Assembly: GCA_022846075.1 (NCBI GenBank)
Contig: AP025582.1
Coordinates: 744,001 to 808,000 of the forward strand
DNA: 64,000 nucleotides
Direction: 5' to 3'
Origin: Oscillospiraceae bacterium
GTDB lineage: Bacteria; Bacillota; Clostridia; Oscillospirales; Oscillospiraceae
Of this stretch, positions 1-7,746 are shown piece after piece. Position numbers and translations under genes: made by a program. How positions within the stretch are numbered: position 1 is the first letter of the stretch; every line of letters begins with the position of its first letter. The notes beneath the pieces are model-generated. The model worked only from the letters and a program-made list of their open reading frames with translations. It searched no databases and had not been told where the DNA came from.

Positions 1-276
1 GACACCCTGGTGCTGGGCTGCACCCACTACCCCCTCCTGGCCGAGGTGGTGGCCAAGACCATGGGGCCGGAGGTGGCCCTCATCGATACCGGGGCCGCCT
101 GCGCCGCCGCCGCCGCCGGGACCTTGGCGGAGCGGGGCCTGCTGGCGGACCGGGTCCGGGGCGGGAGCCGCTACTTCGTCAGCGACTCCACCGAGGACTT
201 CGCCCGGCTGGCCTCCGTCTTTCTGGGGGGCGGCGTGGACGGGGACGTGGAGCGGGTGGAGATCGAGAAGTATTAG
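1..276 (+). CDS. murI: glutamate racemase, C-terminal part (cut by window edge)
   Basis: Glutamate racemase converts L- to D-glutamate for peptidoglycan synthesis in the cytoplasm. Reading frame 1 opens at the window edge with DTLVLGCTHYPLL, the conserved C-terminal motif carrying the second catalytic cysteine of the Asp/Glu racemase family. The remaining ~90 residues end the protein at a TAG. The N-terminal half, with the first catalytic cysteine, lies outside the window, so the true start is not visible. The next gene begins about 105 bp downstream behind its own promoter. Confidence 0.9.
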   Translation, partial: DTLVLGCTHYPLLAEVVAKTMGPEVALIDTGAACAAAAAGTLAERGLLADRVRGGSRYFVSDSTEDFARLASVFLGGGVDGDVERVEIEKY

Positions 277-316
277 AGGATGCCCTGCTCCTGCGGGGAG
301 CCGCCGAAATCCGCCC

Positions 317-345
317 TTTACACAGCCCGAAAACCCATGTATAAT
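317..345 (+). promoter_or_regulatory. sigma-A-type promoter of the DUF1934-argS unit
   Basis: TTTACA (317-322), a 17-bp spacer and a consensus TATAAT (340-345) lie 37 bp ahead of the DUF1934 start codon. This also argues against the longer upstream-extended reading frame for that gene, because the promoter would fall inside it. Confidence 0.7.
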
Positions 346-381
346 ATCTGCGCTTCATTTTTTGAGACGAGGTCGCGTTTT

Positions 382-828
382 ATGTCTGAGAATAATGTCA
401 TTATCTCCATCCGGGGCCAGCAGGCCTTCGAGGGGGCCGAGGGGGAGACCATGGAACTGGTCACCGAGGGCCTTCTCCAGCGGGAACCGGACGGCTATAC
501 CCTGAGCTATCAGGAGAGTGAGGTCACCGGTATGAAGGGGACCCTCACCACCTTTCAGATCGAGAAGGACTGCGTGACCCTGATGCGGGTGGGGCAGTTC
601 AACTCCCAGATGGTGTTCCAGGAGGGCCGCCGCCACCTGTCCATGTACGATACCCCCTACGGCAGTCTGGCCGTGGGCATCAACACCCGGAAGATGCGCT
701 CCGCCATCGGAGACCAGGGCGGCGACATCGAGATCGACTACAACATCGAGATCGACCACCGGGTGGCCGGGATGAATGTCTTTCAGATCAGCGTCCGGGA
801 AAAAACACCGGGGGCCATCGCCCAGTGA
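382..828 (+). CDS. DUF1934 (YwiB-like) protein
   Basis: A 148-residue protein of the DUF1934/YwiB family, a small calycin-like beta-barrel of unknown function. The N-terminus (NVIISIRGQQ), the central GMKGTLTTFQIE and the C-terminal IDYNIEIDHRVAGMNVFQI fit this family, whose members are often found just upstream of argS in Firmicutes, as here. The open frame extends to 280, but the ATG at 382 is preferred because a good promoter sits at 317-345. Family assignment is by recognition of the pattern; the biochemical role is unknown. Confidence 0.75.
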   Translation: MSENNVIISIRGQQAFEGAEGETMELVTEGLLQREPDGYTLSYQESEVTGMKGTLTTFQIEKDCVTLMRVGQFNSQMVFQEGRRHLSMYDTPYGSLAVGINTRKMRSAIGDQGGDIEIDYNIEIDHRVAGMNVFQISVREKTPGAIAQ

Positions 829-866
829 ATGCCCGGCCCAACCAAAGAGAGAAGGAGAATCACACC

Positions 867-2618
867 ATGTCCAATCTGATACTTGCCGCCCGGGAGCAGG
901 TGGCGGCCCTCACCCAGAGCGCCTACGAGAAGGCCGCCGCCGCGGGGGTGCTGCCCGCCGGGGCCGCCGTCGCCGCCAAGGTGGACATCCCCAAGGACGT
1001 CAGCCACGGGGACTACGCCTCCTCCTTCGCCATGGCCGCCGCCAAGGCCCTGGGCAAGTCCCCCCGGGACATCGCCCAGGCGCTGCTGGACCACCTGGAC
1101 CTGGGGGGCAGCTTCTTCGACAAAGCGGAGATCGCCGGGCCCGGCTTTCTGAACTTCACCCTGGGGAAAAACTGGTTCGCCCAGGTCCTCGCCGACGTGG
1201 ATACGGAGGGCATGACCTACGGCAAAAGCGACGAGGGGAAGGGCGAGAAGGTGATGGTGGAGTTCGTCTCCGCCAACCCCACCGGCCCCATGCACATGGG
1301 CAACGCCCGGGGCGGCGTGCTGGGGGACACCCTGGCCTCCATCCTGGAGCGGCTGGGCTATGACGTATGGCGGGAGTTCTACGTCAACGACGCGGGCAAC
1401 CAGATCCACAAGTTCGCCACCTCCATCGACGCTAGGTACATGCAGCTCATCCTGGGGGAGGAGAACGTGCCCTTCCCCGAGGAGGGCTACCACGGCGAGG
1501 ACATCAAGGCCCTGGCCCAGGACATCTACGACGCCCACGGCGAGGGTTGGAAGGACCTCCCCGAGGAGGAGCGGCTGGAGCGGATGGCGGAGTACGGCCT
1601 GGGGGTGAACATCCCCAAGATGAAGGCCGACCTGCTGAAATACGGTATCGAGTACGACCAGTGGTTCCTGGAGTCCACCCTCCACGACTCCGGCGCCGTG
1701 GCCGCCACGGTGGAGGAGCTCACCGGGAAGGGCTGGACCTACGAGAAGGACGGCGCCCTGTGGCTGGACACCACCCGGCTTTTGAAAGAGAAGTTCATGC
1801 GGGAGGGGAAAACCCGGGAGCAGGTGGACAAGCTGGAGCTGAAGGACGACGTGCTGCGCCGGGCCAACGGCTTCTATACCTACTTCGCCGCCGACATCGC
1901 CTATCACAGCAACAAGCTCAAGGACCGGGGGTACGATACCGCCATCAACATCTGGGGCGCCGACCACCACGGCCACGTGGCCCGGCTCCAGGCGGCCCTG
2001 GACGGCCTGGGGCTGGACGGCTCCCACCGGCTGGTCATCGTGCTGATGCAGCTGGTAAACCTCCTCCAGGACGGCAAGCCGGTGCGGATGTCCAAGCGCT
2101 CGGGCAAGGCCATCGCCCTGGCCGACCTGCTGGACGAGATCAGCGTGGACGCCGCCCGGTTCTTCTTCAATAACTCCAAGCCCACAAGCCCCCTGGACTT
2201 TGACCTGGACCTGGCGGTGCGGCAGGACAGCGACAACCCGGTGTATTACGTCCAGTACGCCCACGCCCGCATCTGCTCCCTGTGCGCCAAGATGGCCGAG
2301 GAGGAGCACGTGGCGGTGCCCGCCGCCGGGGAGGTGGACGCGGGGCTTCTGAACAGCCCGGAGGAGCTGGCCCTGATGAAGGCCCTGGCCCGGTTCCCCG
2401 AGGAGATCAAGATCGCCGGGCGGGACTACGACCCGGCCCAAATCAACCGGTACCTCATCTCCCTGGCGGGGGATTTCCACCGCTTCTACAACGCCCACCG
2501 CATCAAGGGGGAGGAGCCCCAGGTGGCCAAGGCCCGGCTCAAGCTGGCCGACACCACCCGCTCCGTGCTGGCCAACGGCCTGGCCCTTATCGGCGTCACC
2601 GCGCCGGTGAAGATGTAA
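867..2618 (+). CDS. argS: arginyl-tRNA synthetase
   Basis: Charges tRNA-Arg in the cytoplasm; class I aminoacyl-tRNA synthetase, 583 residues, normal family length. The N-terminal Arg-tRNA additional domain is followed by the HIGH-type motif in SANPTGPMHMGNARGG, by GADHHGHVARLQAA, and by the KMSKS-type VRMSKRSGK. The C-terminal DALR anticodon-binding domain ends in ADTTRSVLANGLALIGVTAP. The start at 867 is chosen because GAAGGAGAA lies 7-8 bases upstream; an in-frame ATG at 825 lacks this. It is probably co-transcribed with the DUF1934 gene, 38 bp upstream. Confidence 0.97.
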   Translation: MSNLILAAREQVAALTQSAYEKAAAAGVLPAGAAVAAKVDIPKDVSHGDYASSFAMAAAKALGKSPRDIAQALLDHLDLGGSFFDKAEIAGPGFLNFTLGKNWFAQVLADVDTEGMTYGKSDEGKGEKVMVEFVSANPTGPMHMGNARGGVLGDTLASILERLGYDVWREFYVNDAGNQIHKFATSIDARYMQLILGEENVPFPEEGYHGEDIKALAQDIYDAHGEGWKDLPEEERLERMAEYGLGVNIPKMKADLLKYGIEYDQWFLESTLHDSGAVAATVEELTGKGWTYEKDGALWLDTTRLLKEKFMREGKTREQVDKLELKDDVLRRANGFYTYFAADIAYHSNKLKDRGYDTAINIWGADHHGHVARLQAALDGLGLDGSHRLVIVLMQLVNLLQDGKPVRMSKRSGKAIALADLLDEISVDAARFFFNNSKPTSPLDFDLDLAVRQDSDNPVYYVQYAHARICSLCAKMAEEEHVAVPAAGEVDAGLLNSPEELALMKALARFPEEIKIAGRDYDPAQINRYLISLAGDFHRFYNAHRIKGEEPQVAKARLKLADTTRSVLANGLALIGVTAPVKM

Positions 2619-2620
2619 CA

Positions 2621-2651
2621 CAAAAAGGGCCCGTTCCGCCGGAACGGGCCC
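2621..2651 (-). terminator. intrinsic terminator for the minus strand (left palindrome)
   Basis: An 11-bp perfect stem (GGGCCCGTTCC / GGAACGGGCCC, loop GCC) is preceded on the plus strand by AAAAA. Read on the minus strand it is a stem followed by a U-tract, and so would end the ferredoxin transcript. The same 25-bp palindrome recurs at 2873-2897 in the opposite functional orientation. Confidence 0.65.
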
Positions 2652-2872
2652 TCAGCTTGCGGAAAAACCTGTACATTAGGGATCTCGCCCGGTCTGCGGC
2701 GGGGGAGCACGAGGGGGCGGCGCCCGCCTCGTATGGGATCAAATGCCCCGAAAAGCCTGTATCAGCAGGCGTTCGGTGAGCGAAGCGAGGACTTTCCTGG
2801 GGCAAAGCCCCGGGAAAGTAACGGCATTGAGTAGGCTGCGAAAAATTCCAGTTGGAATTTATCACAGCCTGT
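2652..2872. repeat. hairpin-rich spacer between two identical palindromes
   Basis: Non-coding spacer between the convergent argS and ferredoxin genes. It contains a stem-loop at about 2790-2820 (ACTTTCC-GGGGC arms around AAA) and another at 2843-2860 (AAATTCCA / TGGAATTT). No convincing gene is seen. Bounded by the identical palindromes at 2627-2651 and 2873-2897, the whole 2621-2901 block has terminal inverted repeats. Confidence 0.5.
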
Positions 2873-2901
2873 GGGCCCGTTCCGCCGGAACGGGCCCTTT
2901 T
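2873..2901 (+). terminator. intrinsic terminator for argS (right palindrome)
   Basis: The same 11-bp stem and GCC loop as at 2627-2651, here followed by TTTT on the plus strand, so it would terminate the argS transcript after reading through the spacer. Confidence 0.65.
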
Positions 2902-2906
2902 CACTC

Positions 2907-3095
2907 TTATTCCTCCACGTAGATGACGCTAACGGGGCAGCTTTCCGCCGCCGTTTTCGCGGCCGCCTCCTGGTCGGGGCCGGGCTGCTGGTAGGCCTCA
3001 GACCGGCCGTCGTCCGCGATGCGGAAGACCTCGGGACAGGTGGCCTCACACAGCCCGCAGCCGATGCAGTCGTTCCGCTCGATGGAAACTTTCAT
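2907..3095 (-). CDS. ferredoxin, single [4Fe-4S] cluster type
   Basis: A 62-residue soluble electron carrier. The motif CIGCGLCEATCPEVF gives Cys-x2-Cys-x2-Cys near the N-terminus, and a distant Cys in ESCPVSVI supplies the fourth ligand. The extra Cys of the first motif may form a disulfide, as in Thermotoga-type single-cluster ferredoxins. The start at 3095 is favoured because GGGAGGTG lies about 6 bases upstream; an in-frame start three codons earlier would overlap that site. It is monocistronic and convergent with argS. Its redox partner cannot be told from context. Confidence 0.9.
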   Translation of the reverse strand: MKVSIERNDCIGCGLCEATCPEVFRIADDGRSEAYQQPGPDQEAAAKTAAESCPVSVIYVEE

Positions 3096-3104
3096 CCATA
3101 TCAC

Positions 3105-3473
3105 CTCCCAGACAGTATTCCGCGCCTTTCCGGCTTTATGTGCCGTACACCCGGAAACGAGAGAGACGGGGACGGCGGGAGAAGAGGGGAAAATATCTTT
3201 TGTCGATGACCGGACGGGTTTTCTCCAATCGTTAAGAAAACCTTTATCGTCAGTTCACAGCCCGTTCACCAAATCTTTCCTCGCCTGTATTATCATAACA
3301 TCATCAGGCAGGAGCCTTTTACATAGATCGTATCACCTTTCCCCCTTCTCTTTCTCTCTCTCAAATACAGCAAGGACGCAGGCCGGTTCCCCGGCCTGCG
3401 CCTTTGCTGTTGTCTGCCGTGTTCCCCGGCCAGTGGGATTCCACAATATTTGAAGAGGCGGAGGCCGATAGAG
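3105..3473. other. intergenic region between ferredoxin and ECF sigma gene
   Basis: A 369-bp stretch without a supported gene. It holds a possible plus-strand promoter (TTCACC 3265-3270, 17 bp, TATTAT 3288-3293), a pyrimidine-rich tract at about 3332-3362, and a long GC-rich hairpin at 3368-3409 just before the sigma factor gene. Confidence 0.5.
3368..3409. other. long stem-loop upstream of ECF sigma gene
   Basis: Arms 3368-3386 and 3391-3409 (19 nt each) pair almost perfectly around a TTCC loop; the core is CGCAGGCCGG / CCGGCCTGCG. No U-tract follows on the plus strand, so it is not an obvious terminator. It would lie in the 5' leader if the promoter at 3265-3293 is used. Confidence 0.5.
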
Positions 3474-4046
3474 ATGTTTTTGTTTCCAGGCTATATCCTC
3501 GCCATTGAGGACGACAGCGACCGGGCTTTTATGGAAGAGCTCTATACAAGATACCACAAACTGGTCATTTCAAAGGTCCGTGACAGTCTGACCGATGCCG
3601 ACAACAGTTGGCAGGATGTGGTCCAAACCACCTGGATGAGGCTAATCCGCCGCACCGCCCAGCTGCGGGAGCTGGACTCCTCCCGTATGGCCTCGTATAT
3701 CGTCCGAACGGCGGTGAACGCGGCCAAAAACCACAACCGTGGCGGAGCCCGGCACGCCGCCGTGCCCCTGGACGAGACGTGGGACCAGCCCGACCCGGAG
3801 GACGGCGTGGAGAGCAGGCTGATCCGGATGGAGGAGATCGGTGAGCTGTACACGGTGTGGAAGGACCTGGACGAGGAGACCCAGTCCCTTCTGTCGGAAC
3901 GGTATATTTTGGGGATGACGCCCACGGAGATGGCGCAGCAGCGGGGCGAAAAGCCGGGCACCGTTCGGGTGGCCCTGAGCCGGGCGCGGAAAAAGGCGCT
4001 GAGGCTCATCGAGGCCAACCGGGGCGAAAAGGCCGCGGTCCGGTGA
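3474..4046 (+). CDS. RNA polymerase sigma factor, ECF type (orphan)
   Basis: A 190-residue sigma-70 family protein. Region 2 (residues ~15-80) includes DNSWQDVVQTTWMRLIRR, resembling the usual DAEDIVQETFLRLW helix. After a variable linker comes region 4 (~130-180): LDEETQSLLSERYILGMTPTEMAQQRGEKPGTVRVALSRARKKA, a helix-turn-helix for -35 recognition. ATG 3474 is chosen over a TTG at 3450 because GCGGAGG lies about 9 bases upstream. No anti-sigma gene follows, only a terminator, unlike the second ECF system at 33.6-35.4 kb. Target promoters are unknown. Confidence 0.85.
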   Translation: MFLFPGYILAIEDDSDRAFMEELYTRYHKLVISKVRDSLTDADNSWQDVVQTTWMRLIRRTAQLRELDSSRMASYIVRTAVNAAKNHNRGGARHAAVPLDETWDQPDPEDGVESRLIRMEEIGELYTVWKDLDEETQSLLSERYILGMTPTEMAQQRGEKPGTVRVALSRARKKALRLIEANRGEKAAVR

Positions 4047-4061
4047 GGAGGCTCCTGCGCA

Positions 4062-4106
4062 AAAACCCGCCCTGGGGATGTTGGCCCCCGGGCGGGTTTG
4101 TTTTTT
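4062..4106 (+). terminator. intrinsic terminator after the orphan ECF sigma gene
   Basis: AAACCCGCCC and GGGCGGGTTT form a stem, followed by GTTTTTT. Confidence 0.8.
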
Positions 4107-4227
4107 GCCGCCCCGCGGAAAAGTTTGGGATACAAAAAGAAAACCAGATATGTCTCAAGCCAACCCTCTGTTTTTGTGCAAAGAATAAAGAGTTTCTTAA
4201 CGTTCCCTTAAATCTCCTTCCCGCCCC

Positions 4228-4255
4228 TTGTAAACCGGAAATGACATGCTAAGAT
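4228..4255 (+). promoter_or_regulatory. possible promoter of the glycosyltransferase gene
   Basis: TTGTAA (4228-4233), a 16-bp spacer and TAAGAT (4250-4255), about 45 bp before the ATG. The -10 is weak, so this is tentative. Confidence 0.4.
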
Positions 4256-4300
4256 AAAGGCAGTAAAAGGAAAAATCAAGAATGACGGGAGGGGACCGGG

Positions 4301-5584
4301 ATGCGGCTCATTCACTTTGTGCAGGACTTCAATCTTGTGATCGGAGTGACCATCACCCTGCTCTATCTCTACCAGGTGGGATATCTGGTCGTGGGACTGT
4401 TCCGGCGGCGCTGGCGGGATAAATACCAGCCCAAAGCCCTCCACCGGTATGCCGTCCTCATTTCGGCCCGGAACGAGGAGGGGGTCATCGGAGAGCTCAT
4501 CGGCAGCCTGAAACGGCAGAATTACCCGGCGGAGCTGCTGGATATCTACGTGGTGGCCGACAACTGCACCGACGACACCGCCGGGGCAGCCCAGGCGGCG
4601 GGGGCCAATGTATACCGCCGCTTCAACCACACGGAGGTGGGCAAGGGCTACGCCCTGGACTACCTGCTCAAGCAGCTGGAGGCCGACGGCCTGGCCGGGC
4701 GGTACGAGGGCTACTTTATCTTTGACGCCGACAACATCGTGGACCCCAACTTCGTCTCCGAGATGAACCGCACCTTCGACCGGGGGAACTTCGACGCCGT
4801 GACCAGCTACCGAAACTCCAAGAACTTCGGCCAGAACTGGATCACCGCGGGGTATTCCATCTGGTTCCTGCGGGAGGCCCGCTTCGTTAACTCCGCCCGG
4901 ATGACGCTGGGCACCAACTGCGCCGTGTCCGGCACCGGGTTTTTGATCTCCGCCCGGATCATCCGGGAAAAGGGGGGGTGGCCCTACCATCTGCTCACCG
5001 AGGACATCCAGTTCTCCGCCGAGTGCGCCGTAGAGGGCCGCCGGATCGGCTACTGCGACGGGGCCATGATCTATGACGAGCAGCCCACCTCCTTCCGCCA
5101 GTCCTGGGACCAGCGGATGCGGTGGTCCAAGGGCTTTTACCAGGTGGACGGCCGGTACGGGCTGTCCCTCATCCGGGGCATCTTCAGGGGCGGCCGGCGG
5201 GGGCTGGGGTGCTATGACATCCTGCTCACGGTGACCCCCGGGGTGCTGCTGTCCGTGCTGGGCGGCGCGCTGAACCTTATGGTGCTGCTGGTCTGCCTGT
5301 CGGCCCCCGCCTATGTGGTCAACCGGGTGCTGGACCTGACGGGGAATTTCCTGGCCAGCGGCTTCCTCAACTTCTACCTGGGCATGTTCTTTTACGGCCT
5401 GCTCACGGTGCTCAGCGAGTGGCGGCACATCCGGGCCACCGGGTGGCAGAAGCTGAAGTATCTTGCCCTGTTCCCCCTGTTCATGCTGACTTACATACCC
5501 ATCTCCGTGGCCGCTCTTTTCCAGAAGGTGGAGTGGAAGCCCATCACCCACAAATCCATGGCCCAGATCGACACGGCGGTGTAG
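4301..5584 (+). CDS. membrane glycosyltransferase, family 2 (processive type)
   Basis: A 427-residue inverting GT-A glycosyltransferase. An N-terminal membrane helix (~10-33) precedes the catalytic domain. Motifs are ARNEEGVIGELI, the nucleotide-binding VVADNCTDDT, the metal-binding FIFDADN, the acceptor-site ED in LLTEDIQFS, and SWDQRMRW, the Q-x-x-RW signature of processive enzymes. At least two C-terminal membrane segments (~305-340, ~350-400) follow. This architecture fits a polysaccharide synthase-like enzyme (hyaluronan/poly-GlcNAc synthase type), but donor and product cannot be read from sequence. It appears monocistronic, with a terminator directly after. Confidence 0.85.
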   Translation: MRLIHFVQDFNLVIGVTITLLYLYQVGYLVVGLFRRRWRDKYQPKALHRYAVLISARNEEGVIGELIGSLKRQNYPAELLDIYVVADNCTDDTAGAAQAAGANVYRRFNHTEVGKGYALDYLLKQLEADGLAGRYEGYFIFDADNIVDPNFVSEMNRTFDRGNFDAVTSYRNSKNFGQNWITAGYSIWFLREARFVNSARMTLGTNCAVSGTGFLISARIIREKGGWPYHLLTEDIQFSAECAVEGRRIGYCDGAMIYDEQPTSFRQSWDQRMRWSKGFYQVDGRYGLSLIRGIFRGGRRGLGCYDILLTVTPGVLLSVLGGALNLMVLLVCLSAPAYVVNRVLDLTGNFLASGFLNFYLGMFFYGLLTVLSEWRHIRATGWQKLKYLALFPLFMLTYIPISVAALFQKVEWKPITHKSMAQIDTAV

Positions 5585-5596
5585 CGGACACCCCCC

Positions 5597-5627
5597 AAGC
5601 CCGGTGGTTTTTGACCACCGGGCTTTT
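5597..5627 (+). terminator. intrinsic terminator after the glycosyltransferase
   Basis: AAGCCCGGTGGT and ACCACCGGGCTT form a perfect 12-bp stem followed by TTT. Confidence 0.8.
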
Positions 5628-5640
5628 CCTTTGGGGCCGG

Positions 5641-5670
5641 TTGCGTTTTCGGGCTTTTTCGTGATATACT
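5641..5670 (+). promoter_or_regulatory. promoter of the 5701-9213 gene run
   Basis: TTGCGT (5641-5646), 18-bp spacer, TATACT (5665-5670). A GGAGGG Shine-Dalgarno follows at about 5689, 6-7 bases before the ATG at 5701. Confidence 0.6.
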
Positions 5671-5700
5671 ACTGACAATCAAAAACTTGGAGGGATATGG

Positions 5701-6510
5701 ATGGAAGTTCCCCTGCCACTGACCGCCGGAGCCGGGCCCAGCCCGAAGCGGCGGCTCGGCTCCATGGAATTTGGCGGCCCCCCGGACCCGGAGCGGTTCG
5801 AGGAGGCGGTGTCCCGCTGTTCGGCCGCCCTGGCCGGGACGGACGGGCCGGTGTGGTGCGGCGGGCTGGAGAGCCTGGCCGACGGCCGGTGCGCCCTGCT
5901 GGCGGCCGGGGGGCCGGTGTGGTGTACCTTCCGGTGCGACCGGGAGGGGCGCACCGCCGCGGGCGCCGACGTGCTGGCCGCCCTCATCGTCATGGAGGGC
6001 ATGGGATGCGCCGCCTTCGGCCTGGAGGGGGACGATCCGGAGGCCCTGGCCGGGCAGATGGCCCGGCTGGCCCCCTACGCCACCGTGCCCCTGTTGTGGC
6101 CCGGGGACCTGCCCCGGCCCACGGTGGATTGGGCGTTGGGCCGGGCACTGGCCGACCCGGACGTGATCCCCTGCGCCAGCGGCACGGAGGCCCGGTTCCT
6201 CACCCCGGACGTGGACGTGGGGGAGACCCTGCGGTGCGGGCCGGGGCTGGTGGAGGAGATCCTGGAGAGCGAGGAGCAGCGGCCCCAGGGGGCGCTGAAG
6301 ATCGCCATTCTGGACGAGGACGACTTGTGGGCCTTTTCGGAGGCCCAGTACGCCATCCGGGACGCGCTGTGTCTGTGGTCCGACGTGCCGGAGCTGCTGG
6401 AAAAGGCCCTGCGGTATTATCAGGGCCGGGCCTTCTGGGACGGCACCGGGGACCTGGAGGGGGACTTTTTGGAGGAGATGGCCCGAAAATACGGGCTGAT
6501 CCTGCTGTGA
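5701..6510 (+). CDS. homocysteine methyltransferase-like protein lacking zinc ligands
   Basis: A 269-residue protein of uncertain function. The stretch AAFGLEGDDPEALAGQMARL and the following PYATVPLLWPGDLP resemble the second half of the homocysteine S-methyltransferase barrel (FG-x-NC-x-x-x-P... then LPLI...). However, the zinc-ligand Cys of that motif is replaced (GLEG) and no GG-x-CC motif is seen. The C-terminal ~70 residues (KIAILDEDDLWAFSEAQYAI onward) are unassigned. If the match is real, this is a degenerate or repurposed, metal-free relative. It heads a tight five-gene run. Similarity is by eye only. Confidence 0.45.
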   Translation: MEVPLPLTAGAGPSPKRRLGSMEFGGPPDPERFEEAVSRCSAALAGTDGPVWCGGLESLADGRCALLAAGGPVWCTFRCDREGRTAAGADVLAALIVMEGMGCAAFGLEGDDPEALAGQMARLAPYATVPLLWPGDLPRPTVDWALGRALADPDVIPCASGTEARFLTPDVDVGETLRCGPGLVEEILESEEQRPQGALKIAILDEDDLWAFSEAQYAIRDALCLWSDVPELLEKALRYYQGRAFWDGTGDLEGDFLEEMARKYGLILL

Positions 6511-6523
6511 GGGGGAGAGGGAC

Positions 6524-7150
6524 ATGACTGAGATTGGGTTGGACAACTGGCCCCGCCGGGACCGCTACGGATTCTTCAAAGGGATGTCCTGGCCCTTCTG
6601 GACCGTCACCTTTCCCGTGGACGTGACCAGGCTCCGCCGCTGGACGAGGGAGCGGGGCGTCTCCTTCTACCGGGCCATGGTCTACGCCGTGACCAAGGCC
6701 ATGGAGCGGGTGGAGGCCTTCCACTACAAGGACCGGGATGGGGAGATCGTCCGCCACGACGCCCTGGTGCCCAGCTTTACCGACCTGAGGCCGGGGAGCG
6801 AGGACTTCTATATCGTCACCCTGGAGGCGGGGGACGACATGGAGGAGTTCTGCCGCCGGGCCAGGGCGGCCAGCGAGGCCCAGGACGCCTTTATCACCCA
6901 GGGCCCCTGGGCGGAGGATGAACTGGTCTACTTCACCTGCCTGCCCTGGTTTCCCGTCACCGCCCTCACCAACGAGCGGGACCTGGTGCCCTGGGACTCC
7001 GTCCCCCGGGTGAGCTGGGGGAAGTACACCACCGACGCCGCCGGGCGGGACACCCTTCTGGTGTCCCTGGAGCTGAACCACCGCCTGCTGGACGGGGTCC
7101 ACGCCGGGCGGATGTTTGAGGCCCTCACCGATCTTTTGGAGGCGCTATGA
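6524..7150 (+). CDS. chloramphenicol acetyltransferase-like acyltransferase
   Basis: A 208-residue protein of the CAT fold. The catalytic H-x-x-x-DG motif appears as NHRLLDGVHAG near residue 185, the right position for the general-base histidine. The N-terminus DNWPRRDRYGFFKGMSWPFW matches the typical CAT start (W-x-R-x-x-x-F-x-x-F). Chromosomal CAT-like proteins often do not confer resistance, so real chloramphenicol acetylation is not assured. It starts 14 bp after the previous gene and overlaps the NUDIX gene by 4 bp (ATGA), indicating translational coupling. Confidence 0.8.
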   Translation: MTEIGLDNWPRRDRYGFFKGMSWPFWTVTFPVDVTRLRRWTRERGVSFYRAMVYAVTKAMERVEAFHYKDRDGEIVRHDALVPSFTDLRPGSEDFYIVTLEAGDDMEEFCRRARAASEAQDAFITQGPWAEDELVYFTCLPWFPVTALTNERDLVPWDSVPRVSWGKYTTDAAGRDTLLVSLELNHRLLDGVHAGRMFEALTDLLEAL

Positions 7151-7746
7151 CATACGGGGAACTGACAAGCCGCCTGGCGGCGGCCGGCCAGGGCGAAAAG
7201 GGCGGGGGCTATGCCCTGGCGGTGCCCGTGGCGGAGGAGGGAGAGCTCTCCCTCCTCTTTGAGGTGCGCTCCGACGCCCTCCAGACCCAGCCGGGGGAGG
7301 TCTGCTTCCCCGGCGGCGGGGTGGAGTTGGGGGAGACCCCCGAGGAGGCCGCCCTGCGGGAACTGGAGGAGGAGCTGGGCCTGTCCGCCCCCCTGGTAGA
7401 ACTGGGCCGCCCCCTGGGCCGTCAGGGGCACCAGGCGGGCTTTTTCACGGATCCCTTTTTGGTCCGGCTGGCCCCCGGCTGGCGGGAGGCCATGCGGCCC
7501 AGCGGGGCCGAGGTGAAGGAGACCTTTACCGTCCCCCTGGACTTTTTCCGGCGGACGCCGCCGGAGCGCTACACCTGCCGGCTCCAGACCGTGCCGCCGG
7601 CGGATTTCCCCTATGAGAAGATCGGCTTTCCCCAGGGATATCCCTGGCGGGAGGGCCGGTTTGAGGTGCCGCTGTGGATGTGGGAGGGCCGCCCCATCTG
7701 GGGCCTCACCGCCCGGGTGGTCCAGGCTTTGGTGGCGGCGTTGTGA
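7147..7746 (+). CDS. NUDIX hydrolase, CoA pyrophosphatase-like
   Basis: A 199-residue NUDIX hydrolase. The Nudix box GGVELGETPEEAALRELEEELGL (residues ~57-79) carries the metal-binding REL-x-EE. The preceding QPGEVCFPGG resembles the element typical of the CoA diphosphatase subgroup (NudL/YeaB type), which cleaves CoA to phosphopantetheine and 3',5'-ADP. Substrate assignment is therefore plausible but not proven. It overlaps both neighbours by 4 bp within a coupled operon. Confidence 0.8.
   Translation: MTYGELTSRLAAAGQGEKGGGYALAVPVAEEGELSLLFEVRSDALQTQPGEVCFPGGGVELGETPEEAALRELEEELGLSAPLVELGRPLGRQGHQAGFFTDPFLVRLAPGWREAMRPSGAEVKETFTVPLDFFRRTPPERYTCRLQTVPPADFPYEKIGFPQGYPWREGRFEVPLWMWEGRPIWGLTARVVQALVAAL

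Noticed and set aside
783-2621. Long minus-strand open frame (612 codons) opposite argS, and similar long antisense frames opposite infB, EF-G2, spoIIE and abfT
   Set aside because: They mirror GC-rich real genes, have repetitive His/Gly/Val-rich translations without domains, and lack Shine-Dalgarno sites. They are artefacts of high GC in codon position three.
6524-7150. Acquired chloramphenicol resistance gene
   Set aside because: The protein keeps the CAT active-site motif, but base composition and coupling match its housekeeping neighbours and no mobile element is nearby, so resistance is not claimed.
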